Assembly (NCBI RefSeq): GCF_009870125.1
Contig: NC_046680.1
Location: forward strand, 18,805,501-18,869,500
Length of the DNA stretch: 64,000 nucleotides
Reading direction: 5' to 3'
Source of the DNA: Drosophila pseudoobscura
Lineage: Eukaryota; Arthropoda; Insecta; Diptera; Drosophilidae
Each line of letters opens with the position of its first letter. The first letter of the stretch is position 1. Positions 1 to 11,351 of this stretch are shown here, in pieces. The position numbers and the translations under genes are program-made. Under the pieces are notes generated by a model. That model made no database searches and was not told the DNA's origin. It saw only the letters and a list, made by a program, of their open reading frames with translations.

Positions 1-3000
1 AGCGCGATAAGAGCGACAAGCAAAGGCTAGCCAAGCCATGAGATACTTTCCGCTTAAGTACTCAACTCAGTTTTCATGTAAATATTGTTTGAGCAAATAT
101 TCCCCCAATTTGGGCTTTCTGAACAATTAATTTATGATGACATATCAACCATTCACATGACACAAACTTTTCGGGCTAACTGCGCAAAATAATGGAATAA
201 AAATGAACTAAAGAACAATTGCGGCGACATTGTTGGGCTCTGCCGAAGCTCTACCCCCAAAGAGGTAGTCATTGGGGGCGCGTCATATCTATATCCGAGC
301 ATGTACATATGTACATTTGTATCTGAATAGCATCGGAATGAATCAACTGAAAATATCCATTTTTTTCTATTTCGGGGCAATACAATACACATTAACACCG
401 ATGAGCGAATGCCTTGTCATGCCGTGCAGACGTTGATACGGAGTACGAGTGTCACTGACATTGGATGAGGCCGCAATTAAATCGTATCCACGAATCAACA
501 GTCACTGCCACAGGCACAGGCCCAAACACATTTGTATCTATCGCACGCCAAATGATTCGCATTTGGCATTGACAATGACTTTCGGGCCGAAATGATCCCA
601 CGAAAAATATCAAGCAATCTTTTCTCTGAGTGTTTGGGAGAGTTTTCTATGGGTAGCACCGGCTGGTTTTAGGGGATGCACGCTAGGTCTAGGCCATCTA
701 GGTGAACAGTCAGATGGAAACCTTTCTAAATTTATATATCAGTGCATCTGGCAAAAAGTAAAAGTAATTTCTTCAAATATACGATATTTCTGGCGAACAT
801 TTGTTGGCAGATTCGGAAAATTTTTGTTAGCTTTTGGTTTGTTGATCTACGAGTAGCACATGATATTTGCCATTGCAAAACAATAACAATAAAAACGGGA
901 AAACATTTTCAGAAATATTGAGTCGTAATTTAATGAGCTGTAGTGTAGCCCAAAAGAATTCCCCTTTCGCTCTGGGCCATAATTTGCTACCTTTTTCGGT
1001 TGATGGACGTACCGTACCGAAGAAAGTGCCAAGAAATAGTTCGTCATGCGAATCACAGCCCAAAATCAGACATTCAGAACCAAAGTTTGCTATTTATAAG
1101 TTCCCGAACGACACACCAACGCCGCTCCATATGCCGGCTGTGCTCCAGACAGACAAGTGCTTGTATAACATTCAGATCGAGACGCAGATTCCGATTCAGA
1201 TTCAGCTGTAAGTACGAGGTCTCACAACGAGCCGAAGCCGTAGCCGGCCCGGGGGCAAGGCGGGCTGCCTAGATGGCAGATACCAGACTTGTCCCACTGG
1301 CCCGGTCGATGCCCAAGAGACCGTAGGCGTTTAAAAATGGGCCAAACCGTATCGAAAGCATTTACTCTGAATATAATTAAAGCATTTGTCACAAGCACAA
1401 GCACATGCAATGCAATTAATAATAAATACAGTTCTGCAGATGTTTTCGGAACTGCGCCGGACCATAATTACTATATATGGATGTGTGTTTTTATGGGGAT
1501 TATATAATCCGAAAACTATTATCGACAGATTGATACAAAGTCAGGCCCATTTTATGGTCTCTTTCTGTGTTTATTTCTGTTCCGTTTCGCTGCAACAGTT
1601 TAGGAGCGACTTTGATGGGGAGCCATTTAAGTTGAGTGCTACCACAGCGACAAAAGCGAAAATTAAATACGCAAACAAGACGGCGACTATAAACAAAGGG
1701 CCCCAAACAGCCACATAAATCAACAGCAAGAAAATCCCATAAAAACGCGACCACTCAGCAGAACAGAACGGAACAGTACGGAACCGAAGAGCGCCTAGCA
1801 GTTCTCGGGAGGGAATTTCGCTGCGCTATCGCGCCTTATAATTCCCAAACGGTTATAGCAGCGAAAGCTTGAGGAATGCCTTGTCGTCGGTGAATCGCTG
1901 CGAGAAGTGAGGATTGGGCCAGGTCTCGCAATACTATGCTTGAGGGCCTTGTTCTCCCAACAAATATGTTACGACTTGTGGAACAGCCTTGAAAACATCT
2001 GATCTCGCTATTCTTCTTATATAATGCATGTCAAACTGGAGTTCTGAGTGTGTGGATTCACGTTTTGGCTTGATGAATGGTGAATGATTGATTGGCAGCC
2101 CGCCTAATTTCGTGGCTCTTGACTCGGACTGTTCAGAGGAGAGCTACATATCTATCTGTCAAGTACAATAATTACTTCTAACTGCACACATGCCGAAAAA
2201 TACAGCAACTTATTCCCGCGAGGGCGTTCGAGTGCAATGTTTGGGACTGGCTGGTGAAGTATACATCTGTACCTGTCGAGGTGGGGTAGAAACCTGCACC
2301 GCTAATAGCATGACGACGACTACTGCAGCTAAATATAGACGCTTACACATTGCCCCTATTCCCTCCCATCCCCCTTCCCCTTAAGCGCTACGAAATTTGT
2401 TCGATGAGCGAATTATTAATTATCAACAAGAATGGGCAGAGCAGAGCCAAAGAAAAACAATTTCATTTTGTGTATTGTATCTTCTTGTGCCATCGCATGG
2501 ATCGAAGAGCTGGAGAACAATGAAAATACGTAAGCAACAGCCGAAATATCGGAAAATCCATTGCCACTGTCTTTATTTGGCTTACAATTCTTAATAAACA
2601 TATTATGGCATAAACAGGGAAATGTTTTTCTGCCAAATACATAAGTACTACGTCTGTATTTTCAAGCGATGCGCAAATGATCCCAGCGATCCCAGCACTT
2701 GCGTCTTTATTAGCAAGTGCCACAAAGGGGCACGACTGCTGTCAGAGCAGGCATGTCCTCGAAATGCTCAACCAGCCAAAATGATATTCCATTCTGCTTA
2801 GCCTAATGCTAATTAGGGGATTCACCATTAACTAAATTACTATTGCCCAGGTCTGGAATGGCTGACTAAGTGCCTTCCGTTCAGGGCTAAGAAAATATCA
2901 AGTGCTGGCCAGCATATTTCGAATTTCCAGCTAAATGGTCCGTGAGAATATGGTGTGAATTATGCCTGCTCTGCCTGTGCTTGGCGCCCGATTATCAGAA

Positions 3001-6000
3001 ATACATAAATATCCTTGAGTTAGCCGTGAATATTCCGTAGCCAAATGCCAGGCCATTAAACAATGACGTGGGCCGGAATTGTTTGCTAACGCTTTAAAAT
3101 TAGCAGCTGGAATAAGCTGATAAAAATAGACTAATTGCTGGTTCGATCGGCTAATCTATGCGATTAGTTGATACGCGTCTAGCCGAATAAAAATCAGAAT
3201 CAGGGTATGATTTACAAACCTCGAGTCGTAAATTGTAATTGTAAACAATAGAAATGGGAAATAAATTGTCCATCAGATGGGGTGTGGTAGGATAGTAGAG
3301 GAAAAGTGAGGTGGGTTTGGCTTGATGCTGGGGCTGTGACTGGCTGTGGCTGGGGCTGGGGCTACACCCGGAACAGAAACAGAAACCGAAACTGATCAAT
3401 AAATTGGCTCTCAAGCAGCCGGCAATAATAAACCAATTGTCAAACTGTCAAATTCCAAGCACTTTGTCTGCACTCGCATAAATAAAATGCTGTGAGCGAA
3501 TCGGCAGTCCGACACCGACACCTCTGTCTTCGCACATCAACGTACATATGTGTATACATTTTTTTTCTTTTGATATTAAAATTAATAAAATAATTCGCTT
3601 TCAATGTCAGACAATCGTACAAAAAGCTCAAGTATTTCAATTGCATATAGCCAAACAGAAAGAAGAGACGAAGCGCCTTGCACTTGAAGTCCAACACAAT
3701 TGAAGTGTAATTGAAACGAATCGACAATTTGAAATATTAAACACAAATATGCCAAAAAAAAAACAACAAAAAACTTCTTTATTGCCCGCTGACCCGCTCA
3801 GCTACCCTTCTTCATAGAAGCTTGTTTTTGTCTTGTTTGTGGCTGCCGACTCTCACAAAATTGTCCAAATTACAAGCTAAAATTAATTCAATTGGGTTTG
3901 TGGTCACACTTCCAGTCAGTCGATCGGTCAGTCAGTCAGTCAGTCAGTCAATCAGGGAGTGACGAGCCAATTCGATTTCGTCATAACCTGACCAGCACCA
4001 ACCGCATCATTCCCCTTAGAACCCACAGCCGATGCGTATATGGCGTGCCAAATGGAGGAGCCTCAACCTTGAAAACACATTGATTCAACGCCCAGCCAAA
4101 GTTCACGATTGTCTGCACTCGCAGATCCTAAATGCCAGGGGAATTGGGCCGCGAGAAATATTTCGCATACCTAAACGAAATTTCCGTGTAATAGTGAAAA
4201 TTTTCTATCAATGCCAAGTGGAATTCTCAGGAAAAATGCCGAAAAGTGCATCCAATCAACAAGCACAAGGTTACCAATTTAGTTAGTGGAGATGGAGGGA
4301 TCCCGACAATCAAGGAGACGAATGAAATGGGTTCTTGTTTATAATTCCGTAATGGTTTAATCAGCAAGTTCAAGATCCCCATTTGCATTCGCGTTTAAAC
4401 AAAGACAAGTCCGTTAAAAGAATCAAGCACATAAATAAACTTTTTTAATAATTATCCACAGGAGATATTGCCTTGCAAAATCCCAATGAAATGTAGGAGC
4501 GTAATTTCGGTTCTGTTTACCATGAAATTAATTCGATTCGGAAACGACGAACGATATTAATTTTTGGTAAATTATGATTCCCGACGGATGGGCCCAACGA
4601 AATCCGATAAAACGAAAATTTGCCCGTTTATTCCGAATCCGAAGATTGCCGTTCGATGACGGGGACTTGATTGATATTCCATTCGCAACTTCATAGACAA
4701 TAAACTGGCATTCATTGGGTAGTCCAGCGGTTTATGCGAAAACTTTCCAAGTTCCCTAAATCGCTCCCCTCCACCAACCCCACACAATGAGGCCCACACC
4801 TCCACCAGTTATCAGCAGGGGTGTGGTGTGACGAAACAATGAATCTGTCCCAAAAATTGAACAATGTAAAATCGGTTGATAACATCTGTGATAAGGAAGC
4901 TACATTGGTTTGGGTCTGTGCTTGAACTACTTTCGTGCGCCCAGTGTCCCTGCCCCGATGCGACTGGGGCTTGGTCTGCTCTGCCTTCCGGATCGGAGTG
5001 TTTGCTGCGGTACTGACTGGCCGATTTATACGTATTGTGGCGCATGACTTAAATACTTCGGAATGCCAGTGCGTACGGCCAGAATACCAATAAAACGCTT
5101 TTGGCCACAAACACAAACAGCACAGCACACATAATGCTAATCAGGGAGGCAATTAAATAGTGGCATAATTATGTATAAATGTCCGCTAATTGATTGGCCA
5201 GTTAATGTCAGGCATCGGCGATGATAAGCCAGGCATCTCATTCACTTCATCAACTGACGCCTTAATGACTTCATTGAACGACGAACTCATGGAACAGATT
5301 GCGATCAACGTGTCACGTTCAATTGTATTGCAATCCCAATGGAATGGATCTCGTCACATCGTCACATCACTCGTACATCGTAGTTGTCGTGTCAACAATT
5401 AATACCGAAAATCAGTATGCGTTCGAGTATGTGTGTCGAACGAATATTCATGGATTCGATTAGTCATCCAATTGCAATGAACTTAAGATAATCACCTCTA
5501 ATGTCCTATCTCATCCATTCCGGAATAAATAAATATATAAGATAAGACAAGTTTAGCGTGGAGAAAGGGGAATTACTTAATAGAAAACATGACTCTCCCG
5601 CTTTCGGGGCATTTACTCGACGTGGTTTCCATCAATATCAATCTCTCCCTGGCTGGCATTAGGCCTTTGTCCGCATTCGGCAAGAGATCGTAATTCGGCT
5701 GGAGCCGGACAGAAATCGCTCATAAAACCGGAGTTTAATGTCATGCAAATCATGTTTCGAGGCGACAGAGCGACTTAATGTCGTCTGATAGCTTTATTTC
5801 ACACATTGTAGTCTGATTTGTTCCCCCATATAGAGGCGGGCCATTCAGTCTTTGCTTTTTAATTATCTCAGCTAATTTTTTTGGCCTATTTCTTGTAGGG
5901 CTTGCTTATCCGGCCAACTCTGGATCAACGACGTGATTCACTCCATCTCTATCATTCTCGATATTAAAAGCAAATAATTTGCAATTATGACTCACGGTCA

Positions 6001-6600
6001 ATGGGGGGTGACTCTTGGGAATTTAACTTCCTGTTGGCATTTGGAATTCTTTGGTGAAACTCGGATTCTCCGGCGATTCATTCACCGTATTCGTATTCAT
6101 TCAGACACTCCGAGTCGAGGGCTCATCGGTAAACAAATAGCTTCTGACGGTACTGAATTGTTTGTTTCGCTTCGTATCGCTTTCAGCGGCGTCATGAGCG
6201 ATAGCCGCCCCCAATGGATAATCGCCAATCGATGAGGAAACTCGGCTAACCGAAGGGAACTGTGCTGGGGGCGTTTGAAATTCGCAATTGCGAATCTCTG
6301 GATGAGTGTTATGCGAAAAGCAGAAGCCAGTGAAATGGCAGATAGATTAGCGATGATCACATACCCAGCAAATGGGCCAGAGATATCATATCTATATGTA
6401 AATCAGTGCAGCTGGCTCTAAGTGGTTGACAGTATAGTGTATCAATTTCACACCAGTTGACAAAATCGATTTAATTCGATTTATTTTTTGACGGCCTTGA
6501 ACCCGAATTGCATCCAATTAGCACGAGTCTTATCAATTTCGGGACTAGATAACAGCAAGCCAAGCGAAGTGAACAAACAGGCGAAAACCAACTGCGCACA
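1..6600. other. Non-coding region upstream of Swim
   Basis: No open frame here has codon use, splice sites or a protein pattern that I can defend; the small frames present (60-114 codons) are broken, low in information and not linked by splice signals. The sequence is AT-rich with interspersed simple repeats. It could be the distal part of the Swim transcription unit, since the Swim coding exon has a noncoding exon somewhere upstream, or plain intergenic DNA. A frame at 5,190-5,402 reads somewhat like protein but has no supporting context. Confidence 0.5.
3901..3953 (+). promoter_or_regulatory. M1BP-like box followed by CAGT tandem repeat
   Basis: TGGTCACACT at 3,901-3,910 matches the Drosophila core-promoter Motif 1 (YGGTCACACTR) except at the last base. 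It is followed at 3,927-3,953 by a run of GTCA tetranucleotides, and TCAGT initiator-like words recur within it. A similar GTCA run, also ending in AATCAG, lies near 20,697-20,722. Motif 1 normally marks housekeeping start sites, but no gene is visible just downstream, so this is a weak promoter candidate. Confidence 0.25.
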
Positions 6601-6639
6601 ATAATTAGCTAAGGAATTTGCACATATGTATGTACGTTT

Positions 6640-7380
6640 GGCTCTAATGATCTCTGACCTTATAGGTGGGTTGGCATATCATATCCGTGGCCAGCAGCGA
6701 GGGGAATACTAAGCACACACCCACACACGACACAGAGTAACAGTAACAGAGGCTACTGTCTCTCCTTCTCTCCTCTCCCCCTGTCACTCCCTCTCTCTCT
6801 CTCTCTCCGCTTTCATGGTGCCGCCAGCTGCCAAATTCGGGCAAACATTTTGCCCCCCAAAATACCTTGACGCGTCCACTGTTAACTTAACAGTAACAGT
6901 AACAACACTCTCTCCCTCTCTCGCAGTGCTTCGCTTTGGGGCCATCTCTCTCGCAGCCTCCACCTACGCCAACGCGGCCAAAGTGTATTAAAACAAGGTG
7001 AGGCACTCCCAGATAGTCACATATATTATTTCAGTATGCTTTTTTGGTGTGTGAATGCGATCGGCGGGAATGCCTCACCTTGTATCAGCTCAGCTTGCGC
7101 AAGACCAGCACTCGAGCGCTGAGCAGCGCTGCCGGCAGCAACAATAACAGAAGCAGCAGCCCCAACAGCCCCAGCAGCAGCAGCAGCAGCTACGTTTGGT
7201 GGTGGCCAATAATTCTAACTGAAATCAGTCAGCAGCGAGCCGCGATCAGAGTCAGAACAACGCGATAAGGAAATACGAATTATACCCAAAACAGTTACGA
7301 TTGTTCGGTTTCGATTATTGGCCCCAAAGTGTGCGAGTTTTATTCAAATTGTGCAGAGTTTTCAAAAAAATGTTAGTATG
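6640..7380 (+). promoter_or_regulatory. Swim: Candidate Swim promoter and noncoding first exon
   Basis: The region has a (CT)n tract at 6,791-6,807 and further CTCTC boxes that could bind GAGA factor. A donor-like AAG/GTGAGG lies near 6,995. A CAG-rich stretch at 7,130-7,190 looks like a Drosophila 5' leader, and an initiator word TCAGTC sits at 7,225-7,230. Swim must have an upstream noncoding exon because a strong acceptor immediately precedes its coding start. Assigning this stretch to Swim is inference from position and composition; no transcript evidence is available. Confidence 0.3.
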
Positions 7381-8776
7381 AGTACTGAAAATAATCCCAA
7401 TTTATTAGCCAAACAAACAGAAAACGCTGTGTAAAGCCATATGTGGAATCGGATATGCAGGAAATTGACCACGACAGTCAGTCAATATTTGTGAACTCAC
7501 AGAGGATTAATACATACATATTGAAGATGATATAAGAAGAGGGTCTCCTCTCTTCAGAAGACGAAGTTTACTGTGAACTATTATCTTTACGGTGCTTTGT
7601 TTGTCCAGTCAGAGTTTTGGCAAATATTTTGGCTATCAAGAACCTTTCGTTTCTAATTAAAGACCCATTTCGTCAGAGCTCCCACTGCGACAATTCAATT
7701 CTTGGCTATTCACGCCAACTTTATGGCCAATTGGCAATTAATTATCAACTCAAACTTTCAGATTAATTATCACTAAATTAAAAACGGGTTCGACATTAGC
7801 GAAACCCCAGCAAATAATAATACCACCATCAAAAAGACGGAATGGAACAATAACCATGGGGGGTGGGGATGCAGAGGAGCCTTAGACAAAATGTTTGAGC
7901 CCCTACGACACCCATGATTCAGCTGCTATTTATACCCGAATCTTTTTAATTGAATAGACCTGGTGGCACTCAATAAAATCGCTGACAACTCCGCATTCAG
8001 CCAGGCTATGGCTGGCTATCCGCCCCAGACCCCCACCGTCGCAGGCGAAACAGGAAAATCTATTTGCAATTTGCATTTATTTATGAAACTTGGCTTCGGC
8101 TTCGGGTTCTGTTCTGTTTCGTTTCTGTTTCTGTTCTCGGTTAAACAAGTTTAGTGTGTTCTTCTTCTGGGTTTCCAGAATTATCACCAACGAAAAAACA
8201 TAATAGCATGAAATGAAAAGGGGCACTTCTAAGACATTGTACATTGTTGTCTTTGGATTTTTCGATTGGGTGTGCGCAAAATTTGAACACAAAACAAACA
8301 GAAATATAAAAAACAAAATTAAAAAAGAAACGCTTATTTATAATGCCATTGGACTTGTACCAACTAGCTGACGTCATCAGAATATATGTATATAGAAAAG
8401 ATAACTGTTTACAGTTCAGACTGTGCTTTGGCCCCCTCCCAGTGAATGTCTGATGATTGCGAATTGAGGAGCCCAAAGAGGAGTCCACTCGCCAAAATAT
8501 GTAGATGTAGATAAATTATTTAATTAAACGAGTTTCCAGTTTCTCATTTGCCTAATATCCGTAGTCCGTTGCACGGGTCGTATGCGTTATACATCCGTGG
8601 AATTTCAGGTATTCCTAGTGCGTTGATAGCAACTGAGATAGAGATCGGACTGCTAATTGCTGGCAAATTGCAGAGCCCCTTATCAAGATACAATATACAT
8701 GCATATGTATATATATATGCAAATTGGCCGATAAGATATACTGACGGAGTTCCCTGTGCCATTCGCTCCATTTCAG
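7381..8776 (+). other. Probable Swim 5' intron
   Basis: I see no coding potential here. The stretch ends in a good acceptor (pyrimidine-rich, TTTCAG at 8,771-8,776) just before the Swim leader, so it is most simply read as the last part of a 5' UTR intron. A CRE-type palindrome TGACGTCA lies at 8,369-8,376. An AT dinucleotide tract lies around 8,700-8,725. Confidence 0.45.
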
Positions 8777-8821
8777 CTGCGAAAGTCGACTGCCCCACGT
8801 CTTCCCGTGCAGGACTCAGAC

Positions 8822-10257
8822 ATGACTGTCAAGTGCGCCCAGGTGGTGGGCCTGCTGGCCCTGCTGCCCCTGCTGCTGGACCTGGCCCACGCCTTTGACC
8901 ACACACTAAAGCTGGACTATCCGGGTCCCTACTGCGGCGTGCGCAATACATGCTGCAAGGATCGGGCCGACGGCTGCTCGCTGCCCATCTCGAGTAAGTG
9001 GCTCATCTGATCCCATCCCTTCCATCTCCCAGCCAGCCAGCTGAATGTTCTTCTTTTCACAGCCACCCTGTGCTACTGTGATGAGTTCTGCGACCGGGAC
9101 GACGCCGGTGACTGCTGCCCTGACTACCGCTCCTTCTGCTTTGGCGAGGCGGACCCTTTGGTCACCTGCCTGCACAACGGCGCCTATTTCAGCAAATACA
9201 ACAGCACGTGGGACAACTGCAACGAGTGCCGTTGCCTTGACGGCGGTCGGGTGCAGTGCGACCAGGAGCTCTGCCTGACCGACGAGTCGATCATACACAG
9301 CATTAACACGATCTACCACCTGGGCTGGTCCGCACGCAAGTACGACGAGTGGTGGGGCCACAAGTACAGCGAGGGTCTGCGCCTGCGTCTGGGCACCAAG
9401 GAGCCAACATACCGCGTCAAGGCCATGAGCAGGCTGACCAATCCCACCGCGGGCCTGCCCGCCGCTTTCAATGCAGTGCAAAAGTGGTCCAGCTACATCT
9501 CGGAGGTACCCGACCAGGGCTGGTGCGGCTCCTCGTGGGTTCTGTCCACCACCTCGGTGGCCAGCGATCGCTTCGCCATTCAAAGTAAGGGCAAGGAAGC
9601 TGTCCAACTGTCGGCACAGAACATCCTGTCCTGCACGCGCCGTCAGCAAGGCTGCGAGGGCGGTCACCTGGACGCCGCCTGGCGCTATCTGCACAAGAAA
9701 GGAGTCGTTGACGAGAGCTGCTATCCGTACACCCAGCACCGCGACACCTGCAAGATCCGCCACAACAGTCGCTCTCTAAAGGCCAACGGCTGCCGGCCCT
9801 CGGCCAACGTGGATCGGGACAGCTTCTACACGGTGGGCCCCGCCTACACCCTGAACAAAGAGTCTGACATCATGGCGGAGATCTACCACTCTGGCCCCGT
9901 ACAGGCCACCATGCGCGTGTACAGGGACTTCTTCTCATACTCGAGCGGAGTCTATCGCCAGACGGCGGCCAACCGAGGCGCTCCCACCGGCTTCCACTCG
10001 GTCAAGCTGGTCGGTTGGGGTGAGGAGCACAACGGCGACAAGTATTGGGTGAGTGTCCATCTACACATGATCCTTCACAGCTTCTTTACGAGTGACTTAA
10101 TTTCGTTGACCAGATCGCTGCCAACTCCTGGGGTCCCTGGTGGGGTGAGCGGGGATACTTCCGCATTCTGCGCGGCTCGAACGAGTGCGGCATCGAGGAC
10201 TACGTGTTGGCCTCCTGGCCTTACGTCTACAACTACTACAACGTGAAGTCGGCATAG
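8822..10257 (+). CDS. Swim: Secreted TINAG-like cathepsin B pseudo-protease (Swim)
   Basis: Three coding exons (8,822-8,993; 9,063-10,048; 10,114-10,257) join in frame to 433 residues, with introns of 69 and 65 bp and consensus GT-AG ends. Residues 1-24 form a signal peptide. Residues 36-83 are a cysteine-rich somatomedin B-like domain, and about 93-130 a VWC-like cysteine motif. From about 150 to the end is a papain/cathepsin B-like fold. The catalytic cysteine is replaced by serine (Ser215, in CGSSW), while the His (369) and Asn (390) of the triad remain, so it is probably not a protease. This architecture is that of TINAGL1/lipocalin-7. In D. melanogaster the orthologue is CG3074, Secreted Wg-interacting molecule, which keeps Wingless soluble. 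The start at 8,822 is the first ATG after the acceptor at 8,776; an ATG at 8,756 lies before the acceptor. The gene converges on Vps35. Confidence 0.93.
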
Positions 10258-10835
10258 GCGCCACCTCCGGAGTCCGGACCGGACCCTCTGGTCGAGCACG
10301 CACACATGTACCCCGAGTAATCTCGAGCTATGCAGAAACGAAAACAAATTTATCTCATGCTTCAAAAATTTTCCATTGCTATGGCACTCAAAGTGAATTA
10401 GGCGCTTCTGTATTTGTAAAGTTTATGCTAGAACCTAGTTACTAAAATGATTAGCTTTAAGATGCGCGAACGCACAAGTTAACTGCCCAGCCACCTCCCA
10501 AGACCTAGCCCCAGCCCTAACCACTTGTTCCCTCACCCACTAAACAGGACTCGAAGATAGGTAGGGGGCATCCATATGCAACACGAAACTGCCACATTAA
10601 CCAGTCAACACCACCGCTCCATCCCCTGATACTGCCACAACAACAAGAACGTACCCCTGCCCCAAAGCAGCGCATGTGATTGACGGACGAATTGCATCAG
10701 CGAAAGAGAGTCTGTAGAATTCGAGCACGCCCATCATGTATTGTAAATGGAAGCTAAGTTAACTGATCGAGGACCCGATGGAACATGTTCGTTCAGCTTA
10801 TATATTTTTAATAAACGAATTACTTTACATGTTTA
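10258..10835 (+). other. Swim: Swim 3' UTR with poly(A) signal
   Basis: Non-coding sequence after the TAG at 10,255-10,257. The only clear AATAAA on this strand close to the gene is at 10,810-10,815, giving a 3' UTR of roughly 570-580 bases. The Vps35 transcript ends about 100 bp away on the other strand. Confidence 0.6.
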
Positions 10836-10925
10836 CCGCCGCGGAGTTTTGATTCCATCTCGACGATTTCGCATCTCCAAAGATCCACAAATCTACACTC
10901 CCGCCGAGAACATTTTGATCTTAAC

Positions 10926-11351
10926 TTTATTTTGTAATACATATTTATACGTATCATGAACCAATTCGGTCATCGTATGTGTCTTGTATAACCTTTTCAC
11001 TTTCTTTCTGCTTGTTTAACAATATTTTCACATTTTTGTTGGGGGTTGAATAGAATAGAGCAAAAATCTCTGGGGGGTTATTTACTAATGCTAACGCACT
11101 GAATAAATCAGGAGAATAATCAAGAATGTTTTCACTTTGCACTTACGATTAAAACAGAAATTAAATTGACACAAACAAAAGTCGAAGGCCCACAACTTTC
11201 CTAGCCATGGAATAATTCAATTAATTTCTCACACTTTCAATTTGGATACGCTTCCGGAGATAGTATTCTATTTGCATCTGGTACAAAAAAAGGCCTGCTC
11301 GAACGCTCTTCTGCTTGCTCCCTGCTCCTTGATGCATGCGGGTCGGGTGGG
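10926..11351 (-). other. Vps35: Vps35 3' UTR with poly(A) signal
   Basis: Reading the minus strand after the stop codon at 11,354-11,352, an AATAAA occurs at 10,931-10,926, so the 3' UTR is about 430-450 bases. The convergent Swim signal is at 10,810-10,815, which leaves about 100 bp between the two signals; cleavage sites may nearly touch. Confidence 0.55.

Noticed and set aside
3927..3953. GTCA tandem run considered as a CRISPR-like or satellite array
   Set aside because: The units are 4 bases with no spacers; this is a simple microsatellite in an animal genome.
5190..5402. A 70-codon frame starting MIGQLMSGIGDD
   Set aside because: It looks moderately protein-like but has no family, splice signals or promoter, and it turns into repetitive CGTCACATC sequence; not supported as a gene.
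8906..9763. A 285-codon minus-strand frame
   Set aside because: It lies antisense to the Swim exon, whose codon use, splice sites and protein match explain the openness.
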